A DNA stretch of 35,387 nt from Rhodobacterales bacterium CG2_30_65_12 (GTDB taxonomy: Bacteria > Pseudomonadota > Alphaproteobacteria > Rhodobacterales > Rhodobacteraceae), in NCBI GenBank assembly GCA_001873585.1, contig MNZL01000150.1:1-35387 (forward strand). Reading direction: 5' to 3'. Position 1 is the first letter of the stretch; each line of letters starts with the position of its first letter. Below the pieces are notes generated by a model. It did not search any database. It was not told the DNA's origin and was given only the letters and a program-made list of their open reading frames with translations. A program made the position numbers and the translations under genes. This document shows positions 7,577 through 16,025 of this stretch, piece after piece.

Positions 7577-8541
7577 TCGGCCAACGCCACATCGCGCATC
7601 TGCGCGGCCTCGTCGCCAAGGTAGATCAACGAGGTTTGCGGCTGCGCCAAGGTTTCAAAGCCAGCCGGCAGGCCACCCGCCGGGGTTACCGCCGGATACA
7701 TCCAGTTCGTCGTCGGGATCACCGATTGGAAGCCGTCCGACAGCATGAAACCAAGGAAGGCATCGGCAAGTTCCGGCTGGTCGGTCGTCGCCAGTTTGGC
7801 GGCCACCTCGATCTGCATGTAATTTCCCTCGTCGAAGGCCGCGGCCGCCTTGCTGTCGTCGTCCTCGGCGATCAGGTGATAGGCGGGCGAGGTGGTGTAG
7901 GAGAGCACCATGTCGGCCTCGCCTTCGAGAAACAGGCCATAGGCCTCGCTCCATCCCTTTGTCACTGTCACCACCTGGTCATTGAGCCGTTCCCACCCGG
8001 CTTGGGCTTCGTCGCCATAGACGGATTTAACCCAAAGCAGCAGGCCAAGGCCCGGCGTCGAGGAACGCGGATCCTGGATCACGAGCGAGTAGTCCGAGGC
8101 GGCGAGATCGTCGAAGGAGCGCGGCGGGTTGGGCACCTTTTCCTTGTCGTAGACGAAGGCAAACCAGCCCCAATCGAACGGGATGAAGGTATCGTCGTTC
8201 CAGGCGATCGGCAGATCGAGCGCGGAGGTGTCGATCTGGGCCGGTGCGAACAGCCCGGTGGCGCTGGCGGCGGCCAACAGGTTTGTATCGAGCCCCAGGG
8301 CCACGTCGGCTTTGCTGCGCGCGCCTTCGAGGCGAAGACGGGCGAGCAGTTCTGCGCCGTCGCCCACGGCCACAAATTGCAGATCGCAACCGCAGGTTTG
8401 TTCAAACGCCGCTTCCACCGCTGGGCCTGGGCCCCATTCCGACACGAAGCTGTCGTAGGTGTAGACGGTAAGCACGGGGGTATCTGCCAAGGCTGCTGAT
8501 GCTGCCAAGGTGATGCCTGCCGCAATGGTAATGGTTTTCAT
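7552..8541 (-). CDS. thiB: Thiamine ABC transporter, periplasmic thiamine-binding protein
   Basis: A 329-residue periplasmic binding protein. ATG 8541 is chosen because it follows GGAGGATGAC and opens a clean signal peptide (MKTITIAAGITLAASAALA, residues 1-19). The mature start, TPVLTVYTYDSFVSEWGPG, is the typical ThiB opening, and DVALGLDTNLL follows near residue 105. An in-frame extension to 8625 runs through the riboswitch and is rejected. It is first in thiBPQ. Expression should fall when TPP is plentiful, through the riboswitch and ribosome-site helix in the leader. Two cysteines (CGC) lie near residue 60. Confidence 0.95.
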   Translation of the reverse strand: MKTITIAAGITLAASAALADTPVLTVYTYDSFVSEWGPGPAVEAAFEQTCGCDLQFVAVGDGAELLARLRLEGARSKADVALGLDTNLLAAASATGLFAPAQIDTSALDLPIAWNDDTFIPFDWGWFAFVYDKEKVPNPPRSFDDLAASDYSLVIQDPRSSTPGLGLLLWVKSVYGDEAQAGWERLNDQVVTVTKGWSEAYGLFLEGEADMVLSYTTSPAYHLIAEDDDSKAAAAFDEGNYMQIEVAAKLATTDQPELADAFLGFMLSDGFQSVIPTTNWMYPAVTPAGGLPAGFETLAQPQTSLIYLGDEAAQMRDVALAEWLAASAN

Positions 8542-8542
8542 G

Positions 8543-8583
8543 TCATCCTCCATATCGGCCGGGCGGGTTCCGGGTGAGGATGA
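8543..8583 (-). promoter_or_regulatory. Helix able to mask the thiB ribosome binding site
   Basis: On the minus strand, TCATCCTC (8576-8583), just downstream of the TPP aptamer, is perfectly complementary over 8 bases to GAGGATGA (8543-8550), which contains the thiB Shine-Dalgarno. Folding would hide the ribosome site. There is no T-run, so control is more likely at translation than at termination. The pairing is seen in the sequence; its switching by TPP is inferred. Confidence 0.7.
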
Positions 8584-8585
8584 TC

Positions 8586-8671
8586 TCAACCTTCCCTCCG
8601 CCGGTCCTAACCGGTTCAGGTTCAACGGGTTCGCTTGCGCATCTCAGCTGGTTTCCCAGCACCCCGAGGTA
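8586..8671 (-). ncRNA. TPP riboswitch aptamer (THI element)
   Basis: The minus strand shows the conserved parts of the thi box in order: TCGGGGTGC, a CTGG-GAAA-CCAG hairpin, GCTGAGA, then ACCCGTTGAACCTGA, an ACCGG/CCGG stem and GGAGGGAAGG closing P1. These bind the pyrimidine and pyrophosphate parts of thiamine pyrophosphate. It lies about 45 bases upstream of thiB and should repress thiBPQ when TPP is abundant. Edges are approximate. Confidence 0.95.
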
Positions 8672-8745
8672 AGGAGAACCCTAAGCCTCAAAGCTTGCCC
8701 CTTCAAGGCCAAACCCCTACACGGATTTGCGAAGGGAGCCCGGCC

Positions 8746-9846
8746 ATGATGAACAGCTTCGGACATATCTTCCGCGTCACGACCTGGGGTGAAAGCCACG
8801 GGCCGGCTTTGGGCGCGACGGTCGACGGCGTGCCGCCGGGGGTGAAGCTGGAGCCGGAAATGCTTCAGCACTGGCTCGACAAGCGCAAGCCCGGGCAGAA
8901 CAAGTATACCACCCAGCGGCGCGAGGCGGACGCGGTGAAGATCCTCTCCGGCGTCTACGAGGGCGAGACCACCGGCACCCCGGTGCAGCTGATGATCGAA
9001 AACACCGACCAGCGCTCCAAGGATTACGGCGATATCGCCGAGACGTTTCGCCCCGGCCATGCCGACATCACCTATTGGCTCAAGTATGGCATCCGCGATC
9101 CGCGCGGCGGCGGGCGCTCTTCGGCGCGCGAAACAGCCGCGCGCGTGGCCGCCGGTGGCCTAGCGCGCGAGGTTCTGAAGGCGCTCGCGCCCGGCATCGA
9201 GATCAAGGGCTACATGACCCGGATGGGCGTGCACGAGATCGACCGGGCGCGCTTTGATTGGGACGAGATCGAGCGCAATCCGTTCTGGGTGCCAGACGCG
9301 CGAGCGGCGCAAACCTGGGCCGACTACCTCGACGGACTGCGCAAGGCGGGCAGCTCGGTCGGCGCGATCTGCGAAGTGGTGATCCAGGGTGCCCCGGCGG
9401 GGCTGGGGGCGCCGATCTATGCCAAGTTAGACACTGATCTGGCTGCCGCGATGATGAGCATCAATGCGGTGAAGGGCGTCGAGATCGGCGCCGGCATGGC
9501 GGCGGCGATGCTCACCGGCGAGGAGAATGCCGACGAGATTTCGATGGGGCCAAATGGGCCGGTTTACAGCTCGAACCACGCCGGCGGCATCCTTGGCGGC
9601 ATCTCCACCGGGCAGGATATCGTCGTGCGCTTCGCGGTGAAACCGACAAGCTCGATCCTCACCCCACGCAAGACGATCACCAAGGCAGGGGCCCCCGCCG
9701 AGATCGTCACCAAGGGTCGGCATGATCCCTGCGTTGGCATCCGCGCGGTGCCGGTGGGCGAGGCGATGGCGGCCTGCGTGATCCTCGACCACTTGCTCCT
9801 GCATCGCGCCCAGGTTGGTGATGGGCCGCGCGGGATAATCGGCTAG
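8746..9846 (+). CDS. aroC: Chorismate synthase
   Basis: A 366-residue enzyme (EC 4.2.3.5) that makes chorismate from EPSP, the last shikimate-pathway step, using reduced FMN. The family opening NSFGHIFRVTTWGESHGP (residues 3-20) is intact, and the second signature (RGGGRSSARETAARVAAGG) follows near residue 120. ATG 8746 has GAAGGGAG seven bases upstream; the next codon is also ATG. It is divergent from thiBPQ, and its promoter must lie within or beside the DNA that encodes the thiB riboswitch. Downstream lies a decayed transporter, so it seems to be a single-gene unit. Confidence 0.97.
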   Translation: MMNSFGHIFRVTTWGESHGPALGATVDGVPPGVKLEPEMLQHWLDKRKPGQNKYTTQRREADAVKILSGVYEGETTGTPVQLMIENTDQRSKDYGDIAETFRPGHADITYWLKYGIRDPRGGGRSSARETAARVAAGGLAREVLKALAPGIEIKGYMTRMGVHEIDRARFDWDEIERNPFWVPDARAAQTWADYLDGLRKAGSSVGAICEVVIQGAPAGLGAPIYAKLDTDLAAAMMSINAVKGVEIGAGMAAAMLTGEENADEISMGPNGPVYSSNHAGGILGGISTGQDIVVRFAVKPTSSILTPRKTITKAGAPAEIVTKGRHDPCVGIRAVPVGEAMAACVILDHLLLHRAQVGDGPRGIIG

Positions 9847-9873
9847 ACACTGATCCGGCTGAAATAGACACAC

Positions 9874-10247
9874 ATGCTTGCCGTTCTCGGCATCACCTTC
9901 CCGATCTTCGCCGTGGTCGCGCGTGGCTATGGCATAGTCTCGCGCCAGCTGGTGTTCCTACCCGCCGACATGAAGGTGCTGATCGCCTTCGTGTGGTTTT
10001 CCGCCACCACCGGGCCGGGCCGGCGCGGCGTGGGCGTGATGGGCATGACCTGCCCCAACTCAAGCTTCGTCGGCTATGCGCTGATGCTGATCGCCCTGAC
10101 CTCGCCGCGGCGATGCCGATGTTCACGATCTTCACGGTGTTTGCGCGGGAGGTGCGCCACGAAGGCCTTGCCTCGATCAACCACCCTGGCGCGACCACGG
10201 CGAGTTTCATCATCCTGAACCTGCTACTCTTGGTGCTCCTTCAGTGA
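9874..10247 (+). pseudogene. AEC-family (auxin efflux carrier-like) transporter, decayed remnant
   Basis: Two fragments of an AEC permease are present. The N-terminal part (from ATG 9874: MLAVLGITFPIFAVVARGYG, ADMKVL) jumps to a mid-protein motif (GVGVMGMTCPNSSFVGYALM). In another frame, from about 10100, comes a C-terminal piece (LAAAMPMFTIFTVFARE ending ASFIILNLLLLVLLQ). AEC proteins are about 300 residues with ten helices; only about 115 residues remain, so at least two internal deletions and one frameshift have occurred. It follows aroC by 27 bases. No function is expected. Confidence 0.75.
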
Positions 10248-10362
10248 ATCGACGGAGGCATTTGACCCCCTCCGCCAAGCAAAGACACGTCGCGCCAAGT
10301 TATTCAAATGTCTTGACAAGTTGATCCAAAAATCCCGTGTGTGAAGCGACAGACTCGAACCA

Positions 10363-11259
10363 CTAGCCTGCCGTTGGCTTTTGTCTCGCAAGCTGCACCG
10401 CGAGGATACCAACCGTGATCACGGCGACGCCGATCACATCGAGCGCACTCAGTTTTTCGCCGAGCAGGAGCGCGGCGATGGTGACCCCGAAGAACGGGTT
10501 GAGAAAATGGAAGGTCGAGGCGCGCACCGGGCCGATCCGTCCCACCAGCGCGAACCACACCCAAGTGGCGCCGAGGCCTGGCACGAGGGTGGTGTAGAGG
10601 AAGGCGATAACAAGCGTCCAGCTCCAATTCACCTCGAAGGATTCAAGCACGAGCCCGAAGGGCGCGAGCACGGCAGCGCCGACGAGCATCTGCAGCCCGA
10701 CGACCATCAACAGGTTGCCGCCCGCCGCGGCGGTGCGCACGGTGAGCGTGGCGACGGCCAGCGCAACAGCGGCAACGATTCCCAGCACCAGCCCGGTAAG
10801 GTCGACCCCGCCAGAAATGCGGGTGCCCATGATCACGGCGACACCGGCAAAGCCGAGCATCAGCCCGCCCAGCGCCATCCGCGAGAGCCGGTCACGAAAC
10901 ACCGCCCAGCCGAGAAACGCCACGATCAGCGGCATCGACGAGGCGATAATCGAGGCCAGGCCCGCTTCGATCCATTGCATCGCCACGAAGTTGAGGCCGA
11001 GGTAGAGCGCGTTTTGGCTGACACCGAATACGACGACCGAAATCCACTGGCCCCGGGTGAGCGAGATCTTCTGCCCAAGCGAGGCGGCCAGCGCGATCCC
11101 GAGCAGGCCAGAGAAAACGAACCGCAGCGCGAGCGTGGTGATCGGCGGCGCATCGGCAACGATGATCCGCGCCGAAGTGAAGGCGGAAGACCACATCAAG
11201 ACAAACGCCAGCCCCATCAGGATGGAGCGCATATCAATACGCAAGGTCTTGAACTCCAT
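10363..11259 (-). CDS. EamA/DMT-superfamily drug/metabolite transporter
   Basis: A 298-residue inner-membrane protein with ten hydrophobic helices in two EamA repeats, opening LMGLAFVLMWSSAFTSARII. A second-repeat motif of the family is seen late in the protein (LGATWVWFALVGRIGPVRAS, FHFLNPFFGV). Members export small metabolites; the substrate cannot be read from sequence. The start is uncertain. ATG 11259 (MEFKTLRIDM) has no Shine-Dalgarno and lies only three bases beyond a terminator hairpin; ATG 11232 (MRSILMG) also fits the family. A longer reading from 11331 would run through the terminator. Confidence 0.85.
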   Translation of the reverse strand: MEFKTLRIDMRSILMGLAFVLMWSSAFTSARIIVADAPPITTLALRFVFSGLLGIALAASLGQKISLTRGQWISVVVFGVSQNALYLGLNFVAMQWIEAGLASIIASSMPLIVAFLGWAVFRDRLSRMALGGLMLGFAGVAVIMGTRISGGVDLTGLVLGIVAAVALAVATLTVRTAAAGGNLLMVVGLQMLVGAAVLAPFGLVLESFEVNWSWTLVIAFLYTTLVPGLGATWVWFALVGRIGPVRASTFHFLNPFFGVTIAALLLGEKLSALDVIGVAVITVGILAVQLARQKPTAG

Positions 11260-11262
11260 ATG

Positions 11263-11286
11263 AAAAGGGCCGCCGTTTGGCGACCC
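11263..11286 (-). terminator. Intrinsic terminator of the HU gene
   Basis: On the minus strand GGGTCGCC pairs with GGCGGCCC (one G-U) around AAAC and is followed by TTTT. It lies about 28 bases after the HU stop codon and ends just before the start codon of the EamA transporter, so it separates the two genes or limits read-through. Confidence 0.85.
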
Positions 11287-11314
11287 TGATCGAAATCCTG
11301 CGGCAGTGCAAGGA

Positions 11315-11602
11315 TCAGCCGTTGGCGGCATCCTTGAGAGCCTTGGCGACGGTGACTTTCACCACCTTGTCGGCCTCTTTCTTGATCTGCTCGCCGGTGG
11401 CAGGGTTGCGCACGATGCGCTCGGGGCGCTCGCGCAGGTAAAACTTGCCGACGCCCGGAAGGGTGACGGCACCACCGCCCGACACTTCGCGGGTGATCAC
11501 CGAAACGATGCTGTCAAGCGCGTTGGTGGCGGTTTTCTTGTCCGAGCCCATCTCTTCTGCCAGAGCGGCCACCAGCTGGGTCTTGGTCATCGGTTTCGCC
11601 AT
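11315..11602 (-). CDS. HU-family nucleoid DNA-binding protein
   Basis: A 95-residue histone-like protein that bends and compacts DNA as a dimer. ATG 11602 (MAKPMTKTQLVAALAEEMG) is chosen because GAGGAGAG precedes it; a five-codon extension is possible. The DNA-binding arm (GVGKFYLRERPERIVRNPAT) holds the proline that intercalates in HU/IHF proteins, in RNPATGE. It resembles HU more than either IHF subunit, but which HU paralogue this is cannot be fixed. It is a single-gene unit with its own terminator. Upstream on its strand, TTGTGC, 17 bases and TTAAAT (about 11649-11677) could be its promoter. Confidence 0.93.
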   Translation of the reverse strand: MAKPMTKTQLVAALAEEMGSDKKTATNALDSIVSVITREVSGGGAVTLPGVGKFYLRERPERIVRNPATGEQIKKEADKVVKVTVAKALKDAANG

Positions 11603-11736
11603 GTATTCTCTCCTCAATTATCCCACGACTTGGGTTTCATGGGCGGCATTTAACGTAATGTAGAGAAGCTGCACAACAATTTGTGTGCATTTCGGTCAGA
11701 AAAATAACGGCTTTTCGCAAATCGGGCCGGCTTTTG

Positions 11737-13227
11737 CTAGAGAAAGGCCGTTTCGTCGAAAGAACGGAGTTTGCGGCTGTGGATGCGGTCGAGCGGCATC
11801 TCGCGCAGCCGTTCCATCGCCCGGATGCCGATCAGCAGGTGCCGACCGACTTGCTTGGTGTAAAACTCGGTAGCCATCCCGGGCAGCTTCAGCTCGCCAT
11901 GCAGCGGCTTGTCGGAGACGCACAGCAGCGTGCCGTAGGGCACCCGGAAGCGAAAACCATTGGCGGCGATGGTGGCGCTTTCCATGTCGAGCGCCACGGC
12001 GCGCGACTGGCTGAGGCGCAACACCGGGCCGGAGTGCTCGCGCAGCTCCCAGTTGCGGTTATCGAAGCTGGCCACGGTGCCGGTGCGCATGATCCGCTTG
12101 AGCTCGAAGCCCTCAAGCTCGGTCACTTCGGCCACCGCATCCTGCAACGCAATCTGAATCTCGGCCAGCGGCGGGATCGGCACCCAGATCGGCAAATCGT
12201 CGTCGAGCACCTTGTCTTCGCGCAGGTAAGCATGCGCCAGAACGAAATCGCCCAACCGCTGCGAATTGCGAAGCCCCGCACAATGACCAACCATCAGCCA
12301 GGCATGGGGCCTGAGCACGGCGATGTGGTCAGTCGCCGTCTTGGCGTTGGATGGGCCGACGCCGATATTTACCAGGGTAATCCCGCCGCCATCGGCGCGC
12401 TTGAGATGATAGGCAGGCATCTGCGGCAGCTTGGGAAGCGCCGGGATCTCGCCGTCGGCACTGGTAATTTCGGCGTTGCCGGGGGCGACAAAGGCGGTGT
12501 AGCCCGAGGCAGGATCACCCAGCACCGTGCGGGCAAAAGCCTCGAACTCCTCCACATAGAACTGGTAGTTGGTAAACAGAACGTGGTTCTGGAAATGCTC
12601 GGGCGTGGTGGCGGTGTAATGCGCCAGCCGCGCCAGCGAATAGTCGATCCGCTGGGCGGTGAACGGCGCGAGCGGATCGGAGCCATCTTCGTGGGTGTAG
12701 CCCATCCCGTTCACGATATCGTCGTTGGTGGTCGAAAGCTCGGGCACGTCAAACACGTCGCGCAGCGGAAAGGCCATCGCGCCTTCCTGCGGCACGGTGA
12801 TGTCAGACCGGCCCGCCACGGCGAAATGCACCGGGATCGGCGTGGCGGAATAGCCCACCCACACCGGCACGTCGTGGTTTTGGATCAACAGACCGATCTG
12901 TTGCACCAGGTAGTTGCGAAACAGATCGGGCCGGGTGATCGTGGTGGAATAGGTGCCGGGGCCGGCAACATGGCCAAACGCGAGCCGCGAGTCGACCTGG
13001 ACATGGCTCGCGGTGCGCAGGCGGATTTCCGGGTAATAGGCCCGAAACCGGCTTTCAGGCAATCCGGGCGCGCTGGCAGCCTGCGAAAAGGTGCGGGTGA
13101 GAAAGGCGCAAGCGGCATCGTAAAGCTCTGCCAACCGGGTTACGGCGGCAGCGGGATCGGTGAAGGCTTCGGGCGCCGGCGCGTCGGGTGTGACGACCGG
13201 AAGGGGCAGGGCATGGGCCAGCATCAT
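11737..13227 (-). CDS. amn: AMP nucleosidase
   Basis: A 496-residue cytosolic enzyme (EC 3.2.2.4) that splits AMP into adenine and ribose 5-phosphate. The N-terminal AMP-nucleosidase domain (about 1-200) is followed by a nucleoside-phosphorylase-like domain with TLVNIGVGPSNAKT, ALDMESATIAANG and CVSDKPLHGE, the last with the catalytic-type Asp. The length is close to the E. coli protein (484). Its ATG overlaps the stop of ade (ATGA), so the two are co-translated. With ade it turns AMP into hypoxanthine through free adenine. The second codon is also ATG; either may start. Confidence 0.95.
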   Translation of the reverse strand: MMLAHALPLPVVTPDAPAPEAFTDPAAAVTRLAELYDAACAFLTRTFSQAASAPGLPESRFRAYYPEIRLRTASHVQVDSRLAFGHVAGPGTYSTTITRPDLFRNYLVQQIGLLIQNHDVPVWVGYSATPIPVHFAVAGRSDITVPQEGAMAFPLRDVFDVPELSTTNDDIVNGMGYTHEDGSDPLAPFTAQRIDYSLARLAHYTATTPEHFQNHVLFTNYQFYVEEFEAFARTVLGDPASGYTAFVAPGNAEITSADGEIPALPKLPQMPAYHLKRADGGGITLVNIGVGPSNAKTATDHIAVLRPHAWLMVGHCAGLRNSQRLGDFVLAHAYLREDKVLDDDLPIWVPIPPLAEIQIALQDAVAEVTELEGFELKRIMRTGTVASFDNRNWELREHSGPVLRLSQSRAVALDMESATIAANGFRFRVPYGTLLCVSDKPLHGELKLPGMATEFYTKQVGRHLLIGIRAMERLREMPLDRIHSRKLRSFDETAFL

Positions 13228-15029
13228 GGCTCCTCGAACAATTCGGTGATTTCAAACTTCGTCACATCTACGAGGCCAAGATCGGAAATGCGCAGCTCGG
13301 GTATGACAACGAGCGCCAGCAGCGAGTGCTGCATATAGGCGTTGTTGAGCGTGCAGCCACATTCGGCCATCGCCTCGACCATACGCCCGGCCTTGAGCGC
13401 CACCGTCTGCGCATGCTCCTCGCTCATCAGCCCGGCAATGGGCAATTCGACCAACGCGATCTCTTCGCCATTGCGGAAGACGGTAATGCCACCGCCCACC
13501 TCGCCCAGCCGGTTCGCCGCCAGCGCCATGTTGGCCCGGTCGGTGCCAACCACGATCATGTGGTGGCTGTCATGCGCCACCGTCGAGGCCATGGCCATAT
13601 TGCCGGTATAGCCGAAGCCGGAGACAAAGCCATTCACCACGCCGCCGGTGCCGTGGTGGCGCTCAACGAGGGCGATCTGCACCACGTCATTTGCCGTGTC
13701 GGGCTCTACAATCGTGTCTATTACCGGCAAATCCGCCGTCAGCGCTTTGGTCGGGGCCTGGTTCTCGATCACGCCGATCACCTTCGCGGTCACGCTGTTG
13801 GCCCCCTCGGGTGCGCGGATCACAAAATCTTCCGCCGTGAGGGTCTTGCCCAGGTGCACCGTGTTGCGGGCATGGTCGGGCCAGGCAAGGTGCGGCGTTT
13901 CCACCGTGATTTCGCCGTTCAGCGCCACGGTTTGCCCGCGCGCGATCACCCGTTCGATCGGCAGCGATACCAGATCGGAGGTAAGCACCACGTCGGCCCG
14001 CCGCCCCGGTGCGATCGAACCAAGCTCGCGCTCAAGCCCGAAGTGTGTGGCGGTGTTGATCGTGGCCATTTGCAGCGCCACCAACGGCTCGGCGCCGCAG
14101 GCGATGGCGTGGCGCACGACGCGGTTCATGTGGCCCTCGTTCACCAGCGTGCCGGAATGGCTGTCGTCTGTGCACAGGATGAAGTTGCGCGGATCGAGGC
14201 CCTTTTGCGTTACCGCCGTGATCTGGCTTTCGACGTCATACCAGGCCGAGCCGAGCCGCATCATGCTCTTCATGCCCTGGCGCACCCGGGCAATGGCATC
14301 GGCCTCGCAGGTGCCCTCGTGATCGTCCGCCGGGCCACCTGCCACATAGGCGTGAAACGCCGGCCCCAGATCAGGCGATGCGTAATGCCCGCCCACAGTC
14401 TTGTGCGCGTTTTGCGTGGCGGCGATCTCGGCCAACATCTTGGCATCACCTGCCACCACACCGGGAAAGTTCATCATCTCGCCCAAGCCAACGATTCCGG
14501 GCCAGATCATCGCCTCGGCCACATCCTCAGCGCTGATCTCGAACCCCGTGGTTTCCAGCCCCGGCGCGGAGGGGGCGCAGGAGGGCATCTGGGTGAAGAT
14601 GCTGACCGGTTGCATCAGCGCCTCGTCATGCATCAGCCGCACGCCTTCGAGGCCCAGAACGTTGGCTATCTCGTGTGGATCGACAAACATGCTGGTGGTG
14701 CCATGCGGGATCACCGCGCGGGCAAACTCGGCGGGGGTGAGCATGCCGCTCTCGATGTGCATATGCGCATCGCACAGCCCGGGAATCAGGTAGCGCCCTT
14801 CGGCGTCGATAATCTCCGTCTCGGGGCCAATGCAATGGCTGGCATCGGGGCCAACATAGGCAAAGCGGCCCTCGGCGATGGCCACCTCCCAGCCGTCAAG
14901 CACCTCGCGGCTTTGCACATTCACCAGCTTGCCGCCGCGGATCACGCAATCGGCAGGCTCACGCCCGGCGGCAACGGCGATCAGGCGGGGGGCGACCTCG
15001 GGCCAGGATTTGATCGTTTGGTTCATCAT
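13224..15029 (-). CDS. ade: Adenine deaminase
   Basis: A 601-residue amidohydrolase (EC 3.5.4.2) that converts adenine to hypoxanthine and ammonia. The metal site motif CDAHMHIESGMLTP lies near residue 90, and a long C-terminal Ade domain ends the protein (RLGEVGGGITVFRNGEEIAL). The start is placed at ATG 15029 (MMNQTIKSWPEVA) because the in-frame extension to 15161 has no homology and overlaps the divergent gene. No strong ribosome site is seen. It is first in an ade-amn pair with a 4-base overlap. Confidence 0.94.
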   Translation of the reverse strand: MMNQTIKSWPEVAPRLIAVAAGREPADCVIRGGKLVNVQSREVLDGWEVAIAEGRFAYVGPDASHCIGPETEIIDAEGRYLIPGLCDAHMHIESGMLTPAEFARAVIPHGTTSMFVDPHEIANVLGLEGVRLMHDEALMQPVSIFTQMPSCAPSAPGLETTGFEISAEDVAEAMIWPGIVGLGEMMNFPGVVAGDAKMLAEIAATQNAHKTVGGHYASPDLGPAFHAYVAGGPADDHEGTCEADAIARVRQGMKSMMRLGSAWYDVESQITAVTQKGLDPRNFILCTDDSHSGTLVNEGHMNRVVRHAIACGAEPLVALQMATINTATHFGLERELGSIAPGRRADVVLTSDLVSLPIERVIARGQTVALNGEITVETPHLAWPDHARNTVHLGKTLTAEDFVIRAPEGANSVTAKVIGVIENQAPTKALTADLPVIDTIVEPDTANDVVQIALVERHHGTGGVVNGFVSGFGYTGNMAMASTVAHDSHHMIVVGTDRANMALAANRLGEVGGGITVFRNGEEIALVELPIAGLMSEEHAQTVALKAGRMVEAMAECGCTLNNAYMQHSLLALVVIPELRISDLGLVDVTKFEITELFEEP

Positions 15030-15095
15030 GGGCCAATAGTGGAGAATCGGCGCCCGAGCGCAAGCCCCCTTGCATCGCACCGCATTGAACCCAAA

Positions 15096-15980
15096 ATGCC
15101 CAACATGACACAGACCTTGATCAGTTTCGGACACGGCTTTTCCGCCCGCGCGCTCACCCAACTCCTCCTGCCCGCCGGCTGGCGCGTGATCGGCACCACG
15201 CGCTCACCCGACAAGGCCAAGGCGCTTGAGGCGGCGGGCGTCGAGGCGATGGTCTGGCCGGGGGAAGACATGGCTTCGGCGCTGGCAGAGGCAACACACC
15301 TTTTGCTCTCCGCCGCGCCCGATGATGATGGCGACCCGGTGCTCGCCGCACTTGCCGGCGAGATCGCCGCCAATGCCGGGCATATCGAATGGGTGGGTTA
15401 TCTCTCCACCACCGGCGTTTATGGCGACCATCAGGGCGGCTGGGTGGACGAGCGCACACCGCTCACGCCCACCACCCGGCGCGGGCATCAGCGGGTGCTG
15501 GCCGAGGGCCAATGGCAAGCGCTGGCCGAGGCCACCGGGCTGCCCTTGCACATTTTTCGCCTCGCCGGGATCTACGGCCCGGGGCGCGGACCGTTTGCCA
15601 AGGTGCGGGCCGGCACGGCGCGGCAGATCGTCAAGAAAAACCAGGTGTTCAGCCGGATTCATGTGGACGATATCGCGCAAGTGCTGGCGGCGAGCATCGC
15701 CCGACCAAACCCGGGCGCCGTCTACAATGTGTGCGACAACGAAGCCGCCCCGCCGCAAGACGTGCTGGCCCACGCTGCCGCCTTGATCGGCATCGCCCTG
15801 CCGCCGGAAGAAGATTACATGACGGCGGAGATGACACCAATGGCCCGCAGTTTCTACGCCGAATCGAAGCGGGTGCGAAATACCCGGATCCGCAAAGAGC
15901 TTGGCGTAGAATTGCTTTATCCGACCTACCGTGAAGGGCTGGCGGCCCTGCTTGCGCTGGAGCGCGGCGCAAAAGAATAG
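15096..15980 (+). CDS. NAD(P)-binding epimerase-like protein (extended SDR family)
   Basis: A 294-residue Rossmann protein of the NAD-dependent epimerase/dehydratase superfamily, opening TQTLISFGHGFSARAL. Further family marks are YLSTTGVYGDHQGGW (the Ser/Thr strand), HIFRLAGIYGPGRGPF and IHVDDIAQVLAASIARP. The usual G-x-x-G-x-x-G is reduced to GHGFSA, and the Y-x-x-x-K pair is not obvious, as in the YeeZ-like group. Substrate is unknown. ATG 15096 is used; ATG 15105 is equally possible, and neither has a clear ribosome site. The same frame is open far upstream, opposite ade, but that part is only an antisense shadow. Confidence 0.85.
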   Translation: MPNMTQTLISFGHGFSARALTQLLLPAGWRVIGTTRSPDKAKALEAAGVEAMVWPGEDMASALAEATHLLLSAAPDDDGDPVLAALAGEIAANAGHIEWVGYLSTTGVYGDHQGGWVDERTPLTPTTRRGHQRVLAEGQWQALAEATGLPLHIFRLAGIYGPGRGPFAKVRAGTARQIVKKNQVFSRIHVDDIAQVLAASIARPNPGAVYNVCDNEAAPPQDVLAHAAALIGIALPPEEDYMTAEMTPMARSFYAESKRVRNTRIRKELGVELLYPTYREGLAALLALERGAKE

Positions 15981-16000
15981 GGCACCCGAAGGTGCCCTAT
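15977..16000. terminator. Perfect 10-bp hairpin between convergent genes
   Basis: ATAGGGCACC and GGTGCCCTAT are perfect inverted arms around CGAA. The stem includes the stop codon of the epimerase-like gene and lies 26 bases from the end of the small exported peptide gene. There is no long T-run on either side, so it may act as a weak bidirectional terminator or an RNA 3'-end stabiliser. Confidence 0.6.
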
Positions 16001-16025
16001 CCGATACCGTTACCCATTTTCCTTG

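Noticed and set aside
10251..10318. Inverted repeats CGGAGG/CCTCCG and AAGACA/TGTCTT between the AEC remnant and the EamA gene
   Set aside because: Arms of six bases with loops of 9 and over 20 and no T-run; too weak to call as terminators.
10352..10361. GGTTCGAGTC on the minus strand, identical to the T-loop region of tRNA-Leu, next to the decayed AEC gene
   Set aside because: The flanking bases do not form T, anticodon or acceptor stems, so a tRNA remnant is not supported.
13326..15980. 884-codon plus-strand frame running opposite ade and into the epimerase-like gene
   Set aside because: Only the last ~294 codons look like a protein; the rest is the shadow of ade created by high GC at third positions.
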